64,000 bases of DNA from Chryseobacterium potabilaquae (GCF_902728265.1 NZ_CACVBR010000011.1:1-64000), one strand, 5' to 3'. Shown: positions 46,646 to 56,384, counted from the stretch's first letter. Notes: generated by a model not told the origin, from the letters alone. Translations and numbers: made by a program.

Positions 46646-47800
46646 TTAAAATTTAGGTAAAGAAATTTTACTCGCTTCTTCGAATCTTTTAATTTTTATA
46701 GCTTTAGCATAAATTTCCGTTATTTTTTCATCAGAATGTCTAAATATTTCTTTTACTGTCTTTAAGTCCATGCCAGCTTTTATTTTATCATCTGCTCCTT
46801 TATGTTTTAAAGAATAAAGATTTTTATTAATACCTAGTTCTTTTTTTATTAATGTATTCCATAGTTTTGTAGCGGTATCTCTTTTTATAGAATAAGGGTT
46901 TGGGCTAAACCATTTTTCTTTTTTGTGCTTACCACCTCTTTTTCTATATGTTCCAAATAGAAAGAAATTTGGGTTAGAAAAATTAAAATCTCTGATTAAT
47001 TCTTTTAAATTACCTAAGATTGGAACATAGCTGTCATTTTCATTTTTGGTAATTTCTGCAGGCAAAAAAATTAGATTACTATTCAAATCAATATATTTAC
47101 ATCTTATTTGTGTTAATTCATATGGCCTTATTCCACAATAATATATGAATGAACAATAAACATAAAAATTATAGTTTTTATCTTTTAGAAATTCAAAAAC
47201 TTTTTGATGTTCCTGATCAGTTAGAGTAATATTGCTTTCTTTTTTTTCTTCTTTTTGTGATCTTATATCTCTTACAGGGTTAAACTCAATTAATTCCCAT
47301 TCAACAAGTTCAGAAAATATAGATTTAATATACCCAAGATGCTTATTGTAGTTTTTGGCTGTCCAATTTCTTGTTAATTGAAGATGATCTAAAATTGATT
47401 TAATATGCACTCTTTGACACTCAAATATAGTAAGATTGCTAAATTTTAAATACAAAATAGAGGATTTAAAAAAGTTAATAGTACAGGAATAATCATGATA
47501 TGATTTTGGAGCAAGGACACTCTTCTTTTTATCCAAAGCAAAATCAAGAGCTTCGCAAAATAATTTCTTTTCAGTTTTATGGGTTTTAATTTTAATAGGA
47601 ACCCAGCCACTTTTTAACCTTCTTTCAAGATCAATTTTGTATGCTTCACAATAAAGTCTTCTTTCATTAAGGTCAACTTTATTATTTATACCTTTGTAGA
47701 TTTTGTTTATAATCTTTTTATTGGTGGGATCATAGATGTAAACATACCAGCGTTCGGTAATGTTTTCTGGCGAATAAACTCGCACTTCAAAATTTTTCAT
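46646..47800 (-). CDS. int: Tyrosine-type phage integrase
   Basis: I use the ATG at 47800 (384 residues) rather than the upstream TTG. An arm-binding region lies in residues 1-80 and a core-binding SAM-like domain near 95-175. Catalytic residues are Arg225 (YCGIRPYELT), Lys252, His355 and Tyr364 (EIFRHSDEKITEIYAKA). In the second box the canonical HxLR reads YSLK, so a lysine (332) replaces the arginine, a variant seen in Bacteroidota integrases. It sits beside its target tRNA-Ser and should catalyse integration and excision. Confidence 0.88.
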   Translation of the reverse strand: MKNFEVRVYSPENITERWYVYIYDPTNKKIINKIYKGINNKVDLNERRLYCEAYKIDLERRLKSGWVPIKIKTHKTEKKLFCEALDFALDKKKSVLAPKSYHDYSCTINFFKSSILYLKFSNLTIFECQRVHIKSILDHLQLTRNWTAKNYNKHLGYIKSIFSELVEWELIEFNPVRDIRSQKEEKKESNITLTDQEHQKVFEFLKDKNYNFYVYCSFIYYCGIRPYELTQIRCKYIDLNSNLIFLPAEITKNENDSYVPILGNLKELIRDFNFSNPNFFLFGTYRKRGGKHKKEKWFSPNPYSIKRDTATKLWNTLIKKELGINKNLYSLKHKGADDKIKAGMDLKTVKEIFRHSDEKITEIYAKAIKIKRFEEASKISLPKF

Positions 47801-47819
47801 TTCACAAAAAAGTTGTGAA
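47801..47819. promoter_or_regulatory. Inverted repeat touching the integrase start codon
   Basis: TTCACAA (47801-47807) and TTGTGAA (47813-47819) form a 7-bp inverted repeat with a 5-nt spacer directly before the ATG. It could be an operator or a hairpin limiting translation. Its role is inferred. Confidence 0.4.
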
Positions 47820-47842
47820 CACTTGGGCAAGATTTGAAAAAC

Positions 47843-47873
47843 TTTACTCTAATTTACTCTTTTATTTTTACTC
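47843..47873 (+). repeat. Three TTTACTC repeats: candidate right integrase arm sites
   Basis: TTTACTC occurs at 47843-47849, 47853-47859 and 47867-47873, in the same orientation as the three copies at the left end. They lie between the integrase gene and the attR core. Confidence 0.6.
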
Positions 47874-47908
47874 TGATTTAAAACATTGTAAATCAGGCTG
47901 TTGTAAAA

Positions 47909-47934
47909 TTTGCAGAGAGGAAGGGATTCGAACC
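47909..47934. repeat. attR core inside the tRNA-Ser 3' end
   Basis: These 26 bp equal 3841-3866. They cover the 3' end of tRNA-Ser including the T-arm and acceptor strand, so integration kept the tRNA gene intact. Confidence 0.88.
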
Positions 47935-47999
47935 CTCGATACAGTTACCCGTATACTACCTTTCCAGGGTAGCTCCTTCAACCACTCGGACACCTCTCT
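47913..47999 (-). tRNA. tRNA-Ser(GGA)
   Basis: The 87-nt sequence folds as a class II tRNA: acceptor AGAGAGG/CCTCTCT, anticodon stem CTACC/GGTAG with loop CTGGAAA (anticodon GGA, reading UCC and UCU), a long variable arm and a T-loop TTCGAAT. CCA is not encoded. It serves as the attachment site of the prophage. Confidence 0.95.
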
Positions 48000-48062
48000 T
48001 TGTTGATTTTGAGATTGCAAAAATAAAGTAAATTATTGGAATTGCAAATTATTACCATAAAA

Positions 48063-49079
48063 TTATTCTGTAATTTCTCCACATACGCATTTGGCAAAAT
48101 TTTCTGAGAAACTTCCTATGTAATTTGGATTATCAATAAGATGCATTGCTTTTGTAATAGCAGATTCTGCCGTAATATCCTTTCCACTAATTGCCCCAAT
48201 TCTTGAAAAAATATTACTATTTTCATATTTGCCAAAAGATATTCCTCCCGAAATGCACTGACTTACTACGACAATTTCAGTTCCATTGTTTCTAATTGCT
48301 TGTAAGGTTTCAATAGTTTTTTCGTTACTAAAAATAGTTCCAGATCCAAAAACCTGCAATATAAGAACCTTCATGGTAGGAAGCTCTTTGAAATGATTGA
48401 GGTTCATTCCTGGGAAAATTCTGCAAAATAAAATGTCTTCAGAAATATGATTGTCTACATGAAATTCAATATTCGGATTAGAACGATAAAGATTATCCTT
48501 GTCAATATTCAAATGAACACCGGATTGTCCCAAAATAGGATAATTGGGACTGGCGTAGGCATCAAAATACTCGGCAGAATATTTCAACGTTCTATTTCCT
48601 CTTAAAAGTTTGTACTCGAAATAAATAGCTACTTCTTGGATGATGGCCTCCTGATCCTCATACAAGCTCGCATAATACAGGCTTGTTAAAAGGTTTTCCT
48701 TTGCATCTGTCCTTAAATCTCCGATAGGGAGCTGTGAACCCGTTAAGATTACTGGTTTACGCAAACCTTTGAGCATGAAGCTTAATGCAGAGGCAGTATA
48801 GGACATGGTATCTGTTCCGTGAAGAATCAAGAAACCATCATATTCGTTATAATTTTTATGAATATAATTGGCAATGATTTTCCATTCTCCCGGCCCCATA
48901 TCCGAGGAATCAAGAGGAGTGGCGAAAGGATGCACAAACACTTCACATTCCATCAGTTTCATTTCAGGCATCTTTTCAAAAATATTACTGAAATCAAACG
49001 CCCGGAGGCTTCCTGTTTCATAATCTTTTTCCATGCCAATTGTCCCGCCCGTATAAATGAGTAATACTTTTCGTTTCAT
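48063..49079 (-). CDS. ansA: Type I L-asparaginase
   Basis: The 338-residue protein has the two threonine motifs of asparaginases, LLIYTGGTIG (Thr10-13) and ILHGTDTM (Thr89-Asp90), and no signal peptide, in line with the cytoplasmic type I enzyme. It hydrolyses asparagine to aspartate and ammonia. It lies just right of the tRNA and is transcribed leftward. Length is normal. Confidence 0.92.
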   Translation of the reverse strand: MKRKVLLIYTGGTIGMEKDYETGSLRAFDFSNIFEKMPEMKLMECEVFVHPFATPLDSSDMGPGEWKIIANYIHKNYNEYDGFLILHGTDTMSYTASALSFMLKGLRKPVILTGSQLPIGDLRTDAKENLLTSLYYASLYEDQEAIIQEVAIYFEYKLLRGNRTLKYSAEYFDAYASPNYPILGQSGVHLNIDKDNLYRSNPNIEFHVDNHISEDILFCRIFPGMNLNHFKELPTMKVLILQVFGSGTIFSNEKTIETLQAIRNNGTEIVVVSQCISGGISFGKYENSNIFSRIGAISGKDITAESAITKAMHLIDNPNYIGSFSENFAKCVCGEITE

Positions 49080-49124
49080 GAAATACTTTTATTAAGAATT
49101 TGAATCTATTTCAGGTCTATTCAT

Positions 49125-49132
49125 CAAAATTA
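49125..49132 (-). promoter_or_regulatory. -7 element for ansA
   Basis: Read leftward this is TAATTTTG, matching TAnnTTTG, 46 nt from the ansA start codon. No clear -33 element is seen at the usual distance. Confidence 0.4.
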
Positions 49133-49159
49133 CGTTAATTTGTAAAGATTTGAAAACGA

Positions 49160-49825
49160 ATGGAAGATTTAGAACAAACTTTTGAATATTTACGGCAGTT
49201 TTTAACTGAAGAAAGGTTAAATAAAATAGAATTTTTCTCTAAAGAAAGTTCCGATTTCATACTTCCAGTCATGGAAGATGTATATCAATTCAGGAATTCA
49301 GCAGCTATTGTAAGGTCTGTTGAGGCATGTGGCTTTCATAAAATTATAGCCATGGAAGAGGAAAATGTTTTTAATCCAAACCTAACCGTAACAAAAGGTG
49401 CTGAAACTTGGGTGGAGGTAGATAAGATGCCTAAAAATATAAATTCGCTTCGACATATTAAAGAACAAGGATATAAAATAGTAGCTGTTTCTCCTGAAAA
49501 GAATGCGATAATGCTTCCTGATTATCAAGTAACAGAACCTATTGCTTTGGTTTTTGGAACCGAATTAGAAGGGGTATCCGATGAAGTTATTGATTTTGCA
49601 GATGAAACCTTAGCAATTCCGATGTACGGATTTACAAAAAGTTTTAACGTTTCTGTAGCAGCAGGAATCTGTATATATGAATTGAAACAGAAATTACTCC
49701 ATTCCAATCTTGATTATAAACTGTCTGAAGAAAAACTCCTAAAGATGAAAATTCGTTGGGCGGTCAACTCTATTAGAAGTGGAAGGCAAATATTTGAAAA
49801 ATATGTAAGAGATCAGAATTTTTAG
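49160..49825 (+). CDS. trmH: TrmH-family (SpoU) 2'-O-ribose RNA methyltransferase
   Basis: Motifs of the SPOUT knot are present: FRNSAAIVRSVEACG near residue 50, VFGTELEGVSDE near 134 and FTKSFNVSVAAGIC near 160. At 221 residues it resembles TrmH, which methylates G18 of tRNAs. The exact target (tRNA or rRNA) cannot be settled from motifs alone. It is convergent with rsmE, 15 bp apart. Confidence 0.82.
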   Translation: MEDLEQTFEYLRQFLTEERLNKIEFFSKESSDFILPVMEDVYQFRNSAAIVRSVEACGFHKIIAMEEENVFNPNLTVTKGAETWVEVDKMPKNINSLRHIKEQGYKIVAVSPEKNAIMLPDYQVTEPIALVFGTELEGVSDEVIDFADETLAIPMYGFTKSFNVSVAAGICIYELKQKLLHSNLDYKLSEEKLLKMKIRWAVNSIRSGRQIFEKYVRDQNF

Positions 49826-49840
49826 CCGTCCACATTTGAA

Positions 49841-50539
49841 TTAAAAAATCATTTTATTGTAGTTCCATGAGGCTACAAAAATGCCTGCTGTTTCAGTTCT
49901 GAGTCTTTGATTGCCAAGGGAAACAGCCTTTATATGATGTTTTCCTAGCAATACTATTTCTTTTTCTGAAAAATCTCCTTCAGGGCCAATTAAAAAAGTG
50001 ATTTGCTCCATCATTGGAATATCTTTGAGAGGTATCCTTTCTAGATGTTCGTGACAATGGGCTACAAAGGTTGTTTCAGGATTTATATTTTTAAGAAATT
50101 CTGAAAGTTTTATCGAGTCATTAATTATGGGAAAGTGAAATCGTAGACTTTGTTTCGATGCAGAAATACTCTGTTTTCTAATTTTATCAAAATTGAGATT
50201 TTTACGCTCTGTTTTTTCTGTTTGCAAAAGAGTAATCTCTGAGATACCCATTTCCACTGCTTTTTCAATAAAAAACTCAATACGATCTATATTTTTTGTA
50301 GGTGCAATAGCAATGTGGAGTTTTGGACTAAAAACAGGAAGTTGTGTTTTGATTTCAGAAATTATAAGATTAGCCTTTTTACCTTCAATGGCAAGTTCTC
50401 CCCATGCAAGATTTCCTTTGCCATCTGTTACATGGATTTTTTCTCCATTTTTCATTCGAAGAACCTTTACAATATGTTGTTGTTCTTCTGGGTGTATTGT
50501 AACATTGTTGTTTTCTATTTCTCCGTAAAATAAATTCAT
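49841..50539 (-). CDS. rsmE: 16S rRNA (uracil1498-N3)-methyltransferase
   Basis: The start is placed at MNLFYGEIEN (50539), giving 232 residues; an upstream ATG at 50557 is less typical for the family. HHIVKVLRM-like QQHIVKVLRMKNGEKIHVTD near 25-45 and FLIGPEGDFSEKEI near 185 are hallmarks. The enzyme methylates U1498 in the decoding region of 16S rRNA. It is followed upstream by tsaD on the same strand. Confidence 0.9.
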   Translation of the reverse strand: MNLFYGEIENNNVTIHPEEQQHIVKVLRMKNGEKIHVTDGKGNLAWGELAIEGKKANLIISEIKTQLPVFSPKLHIAIAPTKNIDRIEFFIEKAVEMGISEITLLQTEKTERKNLNFDKIRKQSISASKQSLRFHFPIINDSIKLSEFLKNINPETTFVAHCHEHLERIPLKDIPMMEQITFLIGPEGDFSEKEIVLLGKHHIKAVSLGNQRLRTETAGIFVASWNYNKMIF

Positions 50540-50569
50540 AAGTAATGTAATGGGCAAAAAATAAAAAAA

Positions 50570-51586
50570 TTATAAATCGTATTTTGCAGTTGCAGTTGTC
50601 CTTAAATCAGTAAATTCTCCTCGTTCAAATTTTAATTGAGCAACCATTGCAATCATGGCTGCATTATCAGTAGTGTATTCGAACTTAGGAATATAGATAT
50701 TCCAACCTTTTTTTATTTTGTTATCTTCCATTGCTTTTCTTAAAGCTGAATTGGCGGAAACTCCTCCAGCAATAGCCACTTCTTGTATGCATAAATCTTC
50801 AGCTGCTTTTTCAAGCTTATTCATTAAAATTTCAATAATTGCTTTTTGTACGGATGCACATAAATCATTGAGATTTTCTTGGATAAAATGGGGATTCTTT
50901 TTCACTTCTTTCAGGATAAAATATAAAACAGATGTTTTTATTCCACTGAATGAATAATTATAATCTTCAAGTTTGGGTTTATTAAATGTAAAAGAGTTGG
51001 GGTTTCCTTCCTTGGCTAATTTATCAATGATGGGTCCTGCGGGATAATCAAGGTCAAATATTTTACCTATTTTGTCAAAAGCTTCTCCTGCTGCGTCATC
51101 AATGGTTTTTCCTATGATTTCCATATCAAAGTAATCCTTTACTAACACAATCATCGTATGTCCTCCACTCACTGTAAGACATAAAAATGGAAATTTGGGC
51201 GGCACAGGATTTGCATCCTCAATGAAATGGGCTAAAATGTGTGCTTGAAGATGATTGACTTCAATTAGAGGGACGTCTAAACTCATTGCCAGTGATTTGG
51301 CAAAAGATGTTCCTACAAGAAGAGAACCTAAAAGTCCGGGCCCTCGAGTAAATCCTATAGCAGAGATTGCATTTTGTTGTATATTTGCTTTAATTACAGA
51401 TTTTTCAACAACGGGAATGATGTTTTGCTGATGTGCGCGGGACGCTAGTTCTGGGACAACACCACCATATTCTTTATGGATAGATTGGGTGGCAGCAATA
51501 TTGGAAAGAATAGTATTTCCCTTGATGATGGCTGCTGATGTATCGTCACAAGACGATTCAATACCTAAAATTATAGAGTCGCTCAT
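50570..51586 (-). CDS. tsaD: tRNA N6-threonylcarbamoyladenosine transferase
   Basis: The 338-residue protein has ILGIESSCDDTSAAI at the start, metal ligands in NHLQAHILAH (His112, His116), and TVSGGHTMIV, the Kae1/TsaD signature. It transfers the threonylcarbamoyl group to A37 of ANN-decoding tRNAs together with TsaB and TsaE. It is divergent from the TamB-like gene with only 4 nt between start codons, so each promoter must lie within the other's coding region. Confidence 0.95.
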   Translation of the reverse strand: MSDSIILGIESSCDDTSAAIIKGNTILSNIAATQSIHKEYGGVVPELASRAHQQNIIPVVEKSVIKANIQQNAISAIGFTRGPGLLGSLLVGTSFAKSLAMSLDVPLIEVNHLQAHILAHFIEDANPVPPKFPFLCLTVSGGHTMIVLVKDYFDMEIIGKTIDDAAGEAFDKIGKIFDLDYPAGPIIDKLAKEGNPNSFTFNKPKLEDYNYSFSGIKTSVLYFILKEVKKNPHFIQENLNDLCASVQKAIIEILMNKLEKAAEDLCIQEVAIAGGVSANSALRKAMEDNKIKKGWNIYIPKFEYTTDNAAMIAMVAQLKFERGEFTDLRTTATAKYDL

Positions 51587-51590
51587 AATA

Positions 51591-54500
51591 ATGGCAAAGT
51601 TAGAGAATAATAACGAGAATGAGAATAAAAAATCAATAGCTGAAAACTTAGGTAATCAGGTGCAGAAGACTGTTGGAAATGTAGAAGAAAAACTCAAAGA
51701 AACAGTCAAAGAAGCTTCTGAGTTGGCTTCTGATGCGATTCACCATCCTGTTGAAACTGCTGAAGAGTTTGGAAAGCAGGCGATAAAGGATGTGACAAGC
51801 TATTCATGGTGGGCCAAGCTTTTGCTTACCCTTTTTTGGTTTGGAATTTCTCTTATCGTAGCCATATTGATCATTATTAATCTTCCCATAACGAAACAAT
51901 GGGCAGCAGATCAGGCTCTCCAATTAGTTAATAAAGATTTTAAAGCAGAAATGTCTACAGAAAGTGTAGAGGTGAATTTTTTTGGAGATGTTAAAATCAA
52001 AGGACTAAGAATCAAAGATTATAAAGGTTTAGATTTTATTAAAGCAAGAGAGTTTACAGCTAATTCAGACTGGTTTTCTTTAATTACCAATATTGGAAAA
52101 AACAATTCTTTAAGCTTTAATTCGTTGACGCTTAAAAATGCTGATGTTAAAGTAATTACATACAAAGGAGATAGTATTTCAAACTTCATCCGATTCACGG
52201 AATTATTTGATAGTGATGAAGAAAGAGACCCCAATAAACCTCCTTTTCAATTGAATTCTAGAGTGCAAATTGTTGACTCTAAAGTATCTATTGTGAATCA
52301 GAACTCTCCAGGTGAAGCAGGAAAATGGCTAACAGCAAAAAACTTTAATTTAAGAGCACCGAAAGTTAAAGTTAATGGCCCTAATATTTCAGCTTTAATT
52401 AATAATATGTCCTTTGTGACCTCAAGATGGGGTAAAGCTCATCATGTTGATACCTTTTCTACAGAGCTCTCAATGACATTAGATTTTTTGTCACTTAAAG
52501 ACCTTACATTCAATACAGATCATTCTCTTTTGGAAGGGAATATTAAATTTAATCTGAATAAAGGATCATGGGCAGACTTTACAAATAAAGTACGCTGGGA
52601 TATGGACATTCGCCAAGGAAGCCAGCTTAGTGGATATGATATTAGTTATTTTGCCACCAATTGGGATAACTATACGCCATTTAATCTTTCGGGTAAAATG
52701 ACAGGTCCATTGAATAAATTTCATTTGGATAATTTTCTCATAAGAAATCCGGATGTGAATATTGCCACCCGTACCATGAAGGTGAATAACTTATTAGAGG
52801 GGGATTTTTTAATTGAAACAAATACTTTATCTACCGATTTTACTTATAAAGATTTGAAAGCAATGATGCCCTCTTTTATTTCTAAAAAGATGAAGAATTT
52901 TGCAGATGACTTTGGAAAACTTAAATATAATGGGGCTGCGAGAGTCAATCCTGATCAAGTATATGTTACGAATGGAAATCTAATGACCGGAATTGGTCAG
53001 GCAAAGATTACAAAATTTTCTCTTACAGGCTATAGTAGTGCGTTGCCTAAATATTCAGGATATGCAGAAGTAAAGGACTTAAATACCTCTATTATTACTA
53101 AAAGTAAATCGGTTGGATTGATTTCCGGAAAATTTGATATAGTGGGCCAAAGTTTCGATGTAAATACGATGCGGATAACTACTAAATCTCAAATCTCCAG
53201 TATAGAAATTCTGAATAAAGAAATTAATAATTTATACCTTGACGGGTTATTAGATCATAAAAAATACAATGGATTAATTACTATTGATGACGAACAGGCA
53301 AAAGCTAATGTAAAAGGTTTGATTGATTTCAGTACATCAAGAATTGATATGAATGTCGAAGCAGATGTTAATTATTTAAATATGAATTATTTTGCTGACA
53401 AGCCAGGGAATCAGATTGTCAGTGGAAAGGTTGTAGGGAAAATGGCGATGTCTTCTATTAATGATTTAAATTTAGATGTTCAAGCTGATGATGTGAATTT
53501 TACTACAGCTACTGAAAAATATGTTATTCCACATGCTAAAGTAAAAACATTTATAGAAGGAGGAGAGCGGGTTATCGATGTTGATGCTCCAGGGGCTCTT
53601 AATGGTAAGATTTCAGGAAAATATGATCTTGCAGATCTTACAGGGATGGTAGAAAATGGATTGGATAAAATTTTGGTTGGGCCTCCTCCAAGAAAATTGT
53701 ACATAGGGCAGAGTTTTACCATGAAGTTTGGTGTAGAGCAAAGTTTAATAAACTATTTTTTACCTGAGCTTAAACTACCATCTGGGGCTCAAGTAGAAGG
53801 AGAATATGATGGAAACTCCAATAATCTTATCTTAAATCTAGATGCTGCTTCTTTAAAGTACATCATGACAAAAACGATAGAGATTGAAGATCTGGATAGT
53901 GCTTTAGCTTCAACCAATCCGGAATATGAGGTGAATGAAAGGGATAATATTACTAGAGATAGTGCAATGGTAGATAGTGTTATGGTAAGAATTAACACTG
54001 CAAATAGGGATGAACAGATCTATGCTAGGATAGGTAGATTGGAATACAATAAAAATATACTGAAAGAGGTCACTCTAAGTGGTCGAAATGAAAATAATAC
54101 ATTATTGCATTTGGCTACTAAATTTAAGCACGGAAGTGCAGATGATGAATTGAATGATAATCTTAAAGAGTATGTGATCAATGTCAATCAATCTACTGAT
54201 ACTTTTGGAGATTATGTTTTTAAATTCGAACCTACTGAGGTTAAATTTAATGATGTTACATGGGCTGTTGATGTAGATCCTACGCTCAATCATTCTATAG
54301 TGTATCGTAAAAAAACACATGATTTTGATATTCGAAATCTTAGGATTTATTCGGATACAAGTTCGCTATTAATTAAAGAAGCACAATTTACATCTGCTAA
54401 AGATTTTTATGTAGATGCTGAGTTTGACGAGTTTGCTATTGAGAAGCTTTTAGAAATGCAATCTGAAGGAAATGCCTTAGGTATTAAGGGATTGGCAAAT

Positions 54501-56384
54501 GGAAGTGTTAAGATCCGTATGGATAAAAATACCATTCAGCCTTTAGTAGACATGACAGTTGATAAAATTATGATGAATGGAAATGACATGGGGGATATTA
54601 GCATTTCTGCAACCAATAGTTTTTCACTTAATGTATATGATATAGACATCAGAGTTAATTCAGCTGGAATTATTGGAAATAATAACCTTCATGTGACTGG
54701 GACTGTTAATAATAATGCAGCGTACCCTATTATTGATTTGAATGCGGCTATGCGTGATTTTGATTTGTCTTTTGCTCAGCAGTTCGTGCAGTCTGTTTTT
54801 GGAAATCTGAGAGGAAAAGCTACCGGAGATCTTAAAATCACAGGGAAATTAAGCGACTTAGATTATAATGGTGATATTGCGCTAAAGGACTTTGGTTTAA
54901 AACTTTTATTTACAGGAGTAGATTATTCATTTGATGATACTGTTGTTCCATTAACAAGAGGTTTAGCAATTCTTAATAATATTGAAGTGCATGATGGAAG
55001 ATCCAATTCAAAAGGAAATATTTCTGGAGCAATTCAATTTGAAACCCTCTCATCGATGGGGGTCAATTTGGTAATGAGAGCTGATAATTTATTGGTATTA
55101 AATACAACTCAAAAAGATTTCGATTTATTTTGGGGAAGAGTATATGGACAAGGGGATTTATATGTAGATGGACCTGTTTCGGGATTAAGTTTGTCTACGC
55201 CCAATATGAAAGCTTTAAACGGCAGTACTTTTACCTTTAATTCGGGTTCGACATCCAATGTAGAAGAATTTAAAATGTTGAGGTTTCTTAAAGAAGGGAA
55301 AGATGGACTTATTACTTTAGAAGATAAGAAAAAGACAGGAGCCAATATGAATATTGACTTCGCGTTAGCAGTAGATAAAGGGACGACCGTAAATGTTTTA
55401 ATCGGGGATGATGTAGGGAATATTACTGTAAAGGGGATTGCTGATCATTTAAAATTTCAAATGAGCAGGCAAGGAGATGTTGCTATGGCTGGAACCTATA
55501 AGGTGGATAACGGAACATTTGTTTCTAAAGCTATTCTTAATAAAACATTCCAAATTGAGAAAGGAAGTAGTATCCGATGGGATGGAGACGCTATGAAACC
55601 AGCACTGGATATTAATGCAAATTATGTAAGAATGGTATCTAATGCAGGGGAGTATTTAAATATGGGAAGCTTACAGCCTATTAGTATATTACTTCAAGCA
55701 AATATTACCCAGTCGCTTATTGATCCAAAGGTAGATCTCGATGTATCAGCATTGGATGTTTCAAGCCAGGTAAGGGAAACTCTGGCTGCTAAGATGAGCC
55801 AAGAAGGAGAAAAAGTACTTCAATTTGGATCCGTTCTCTTGCTTAATAGTTTCAACGTATCCAACACCGGTGGAGTAGATATCGATTTTGCGGGTGCAGC
55901 AGAGTCTTCTGGGTACAATTTACTTTTGAAACAATTGGGATCCGTTCTTAATACAATGAGTAATGAGTTTCAGATTGATTTAAATTATGTAAAAGGAGAT
56001 CAGTATTCAAATACGGGAGATAGAGCGAATGCGGGTGTGAGTTTTGCGTTGTCACCAAGAATAAAAGTGAAAACTGGGTTAGGTATTCCTTTGACCAAAA
56101 CTGAAAATACAGAAACCAACTACCTTTCAGGAGAGGGTTCTATAGAATATGATATTTCAAAAAAGAATGATGGAGCTCTTATTTTAAGGGGATACTCTAA
56201 ACCTTCGAATATTGGGATGATGACGGGGGCTGGTTCTAATGGTACTGCTAATCAAGCTTATGGAGGGGGTGTTGTGTGGAGTAAAAGTTTTAATTCTTTA
56301 TTTAAAAAGAAGAAAAAAGATAAAAAGCCAACTGACTCTAAAACCGAAATAAAAATAGATTCTATAAAATCTGAACGTAAATAG
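51591..56384 (+). CDS. tamB: TamB-like translocation/assembly module protein
   Basis: The likely start is ATG 51591 (MAKLENNNEN), as the open frame upstream is the reverse of tsaD. The product has 1597 residues: a cytoplasmic charged N terminus, one membrane span near 73-98 and a long beta-rich periplasmic body with AsmA-like repeats. The C-terminal 400 residues resemble the TamB (DUF490) domain. Such proteins bridge the inner and outer membranes and help lipid transport or outer-membrane assembly. The symbol follows family naming only. Confidence 0.82.
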   Translation: MAKLENNNENENKKSIAENLGNQVQKTVGNVEEKLKETVKEASELASDAIHHPVETAEEFGKQAIKDVTSYSWWAKLLLTLFWFGISLIVAILIIINLPITKQWAADQALQLVNKDFKAEMSTESVEVNFFGDVKIKGLRIKDYKGLDFIKAREFTANSDWFSLITNIGKNNSLSFNSLTLKNADVKVITYKGDSISNFIRFTELFDSDEERDPNKPPFQLNSRVQIVDSKVSIVNQNSPGEAGKWLTAKNFNLRAPKVKVNGPNISALINNMSFVTSRWGKAHHVDTFSTELSMTLDFLSLKDLTFNTDHSLLEGNIKFNLNKGSWADFTNKVRWDMDIRQGSQLSGYDISYFATNWDNYTPFNLSGKMTGPLNKFHLDNFLIRNPDVNIATRTMKVNNLLEGDFLIETNTLSTDFTYKDLKAMMPSFISKKMKNFADDFGKLKYNGAARVNPDQVYVTNGNLMTGIGQAKITKFSLTGYSSALPKYSGYAEVKDLNTSIITKSKSVGLISGKFDIVGQSFDVNTMRITTKSQISSIEILNKEINNLYLDGLLDHKKYNGLITIDDEQAKANVKGLIDFSTSRIDMNVEADVNYLNMNYFADKPGNQIVSGKVVGKMAMSSINDLNLDVQADDVNFTTATEKYVIPHAKVKTFIEGGERVIDVDAPGALNGKISGKYDLADLTGMVENGLDKILVGPPPRKLYIGQSFTMKFGVEQSLINYFLPELKLPSGAQVEGEYDGNSNNLILNLDAASLKYIMTKTIEIEDLDSALASTNPEYEVNERDNITRDSAMVDSVMVRINTANRDEQIYARIGRLEYNKNILKEVTLSGRNENNTLLHLATKFKHGSADDELNDNLKEYVINVNQSTDTFGDYVFKFEPTEVKFNDVTWAVDVDPTLNHSIVYRKKTHDFDIRNLRIYSDTSSLLIKEAQFTSAKDFYVDAEFDEFAIEKLLEMQSEGNALGIKGLANGSVKIRMDKNTIQPLVDMTVDKIMMNGNDMGDISISATNSFSLNVYDIDIRVNSAGIIGNNNLHVTGTVNNNAAYPIIDLNAAMRDFDLSFAQQFVQSVFGNLRGKATGDLKITGKLSDLDYNGDIALKDFGLKLLFTGVDYSFDDTVVPLTRGLAILNNIEVHDGRSNSKGNISGAIQFETLSSMGVNLVMRADNLLVLNTTQKDFDLFWGRVYGQGDLYVDGPVSGLSLSTPNMKALNGSTFTFNSGSTSNVEEFKMLRFLKEGKDGLITLEDKKKTGANMNIDFALAVDKGTTVNVLIGDDVGNITVKGIADHLKFQMSRQGDVAMAGTYKVDNGTFVSKAILNKTFQIEKGSSIRWDGDAMKPALDINANYVRMVSNAGEYLNMGSLQPISILLQANITQSLIDPKVDLDVSALDVSSQVRETLAAKMSQEGEKVLQFGSVLLLNSFNVSNTGGVDIDFAGAAESSGYNLLLKQLGSVLNTMSNEFQIDLNYVKGDQYSNTGDRANAGVSFALSPRIKVKTGLGIPLTKTENTETNYLSGEGSIEYDISKKNDGALILRGYSKPSNIGMMTGAGSNGTANQAYGGGVVWSKSFNSLFKKKKKDKKPTDSKTEIKIDSIKSERK

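Larger units (their letters stand above)
3841..47934. mobile_element. Integrated prophage (about 44 kb) in tRNA-Ser
   Basis: A 26-bp exact direct repeat (3841-3866 and 47909-47934) bounds a segment carrying an integrase, CI-type repressor, early, packaging, tail, head, fibre and lysis genes. The right copy is the 3' end of an intact tRNA-Ser gene, the usual target of tyrosine integrases. In the excised circle the integrase would sit next to the repressor block across attP, as in lambdoid phages. A tape-measure gene implies a tailed phage, and the lack of a recognisable sheath points to a siphovirus. Cargo includes an RHS toxin operon. All core modules seem present, so it may be inducible. Confidence 0.85.

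Noticed and set aside
46442-46660. 72-codon forward frame between the RHS operon and integrase
   Set aside because: It runs through the 14-bp hairpin and the palindrome, has low-complexity hydrophobic sequence and no recognisable family; it overlaps the integrase 3' end on the other strand.
51489-51590. Extension of the TamB-like frame upstream
   Set aside because: It is the reverse of the tsaD coding sequence; the ATG at 51591 fits the family's charged N terminus.
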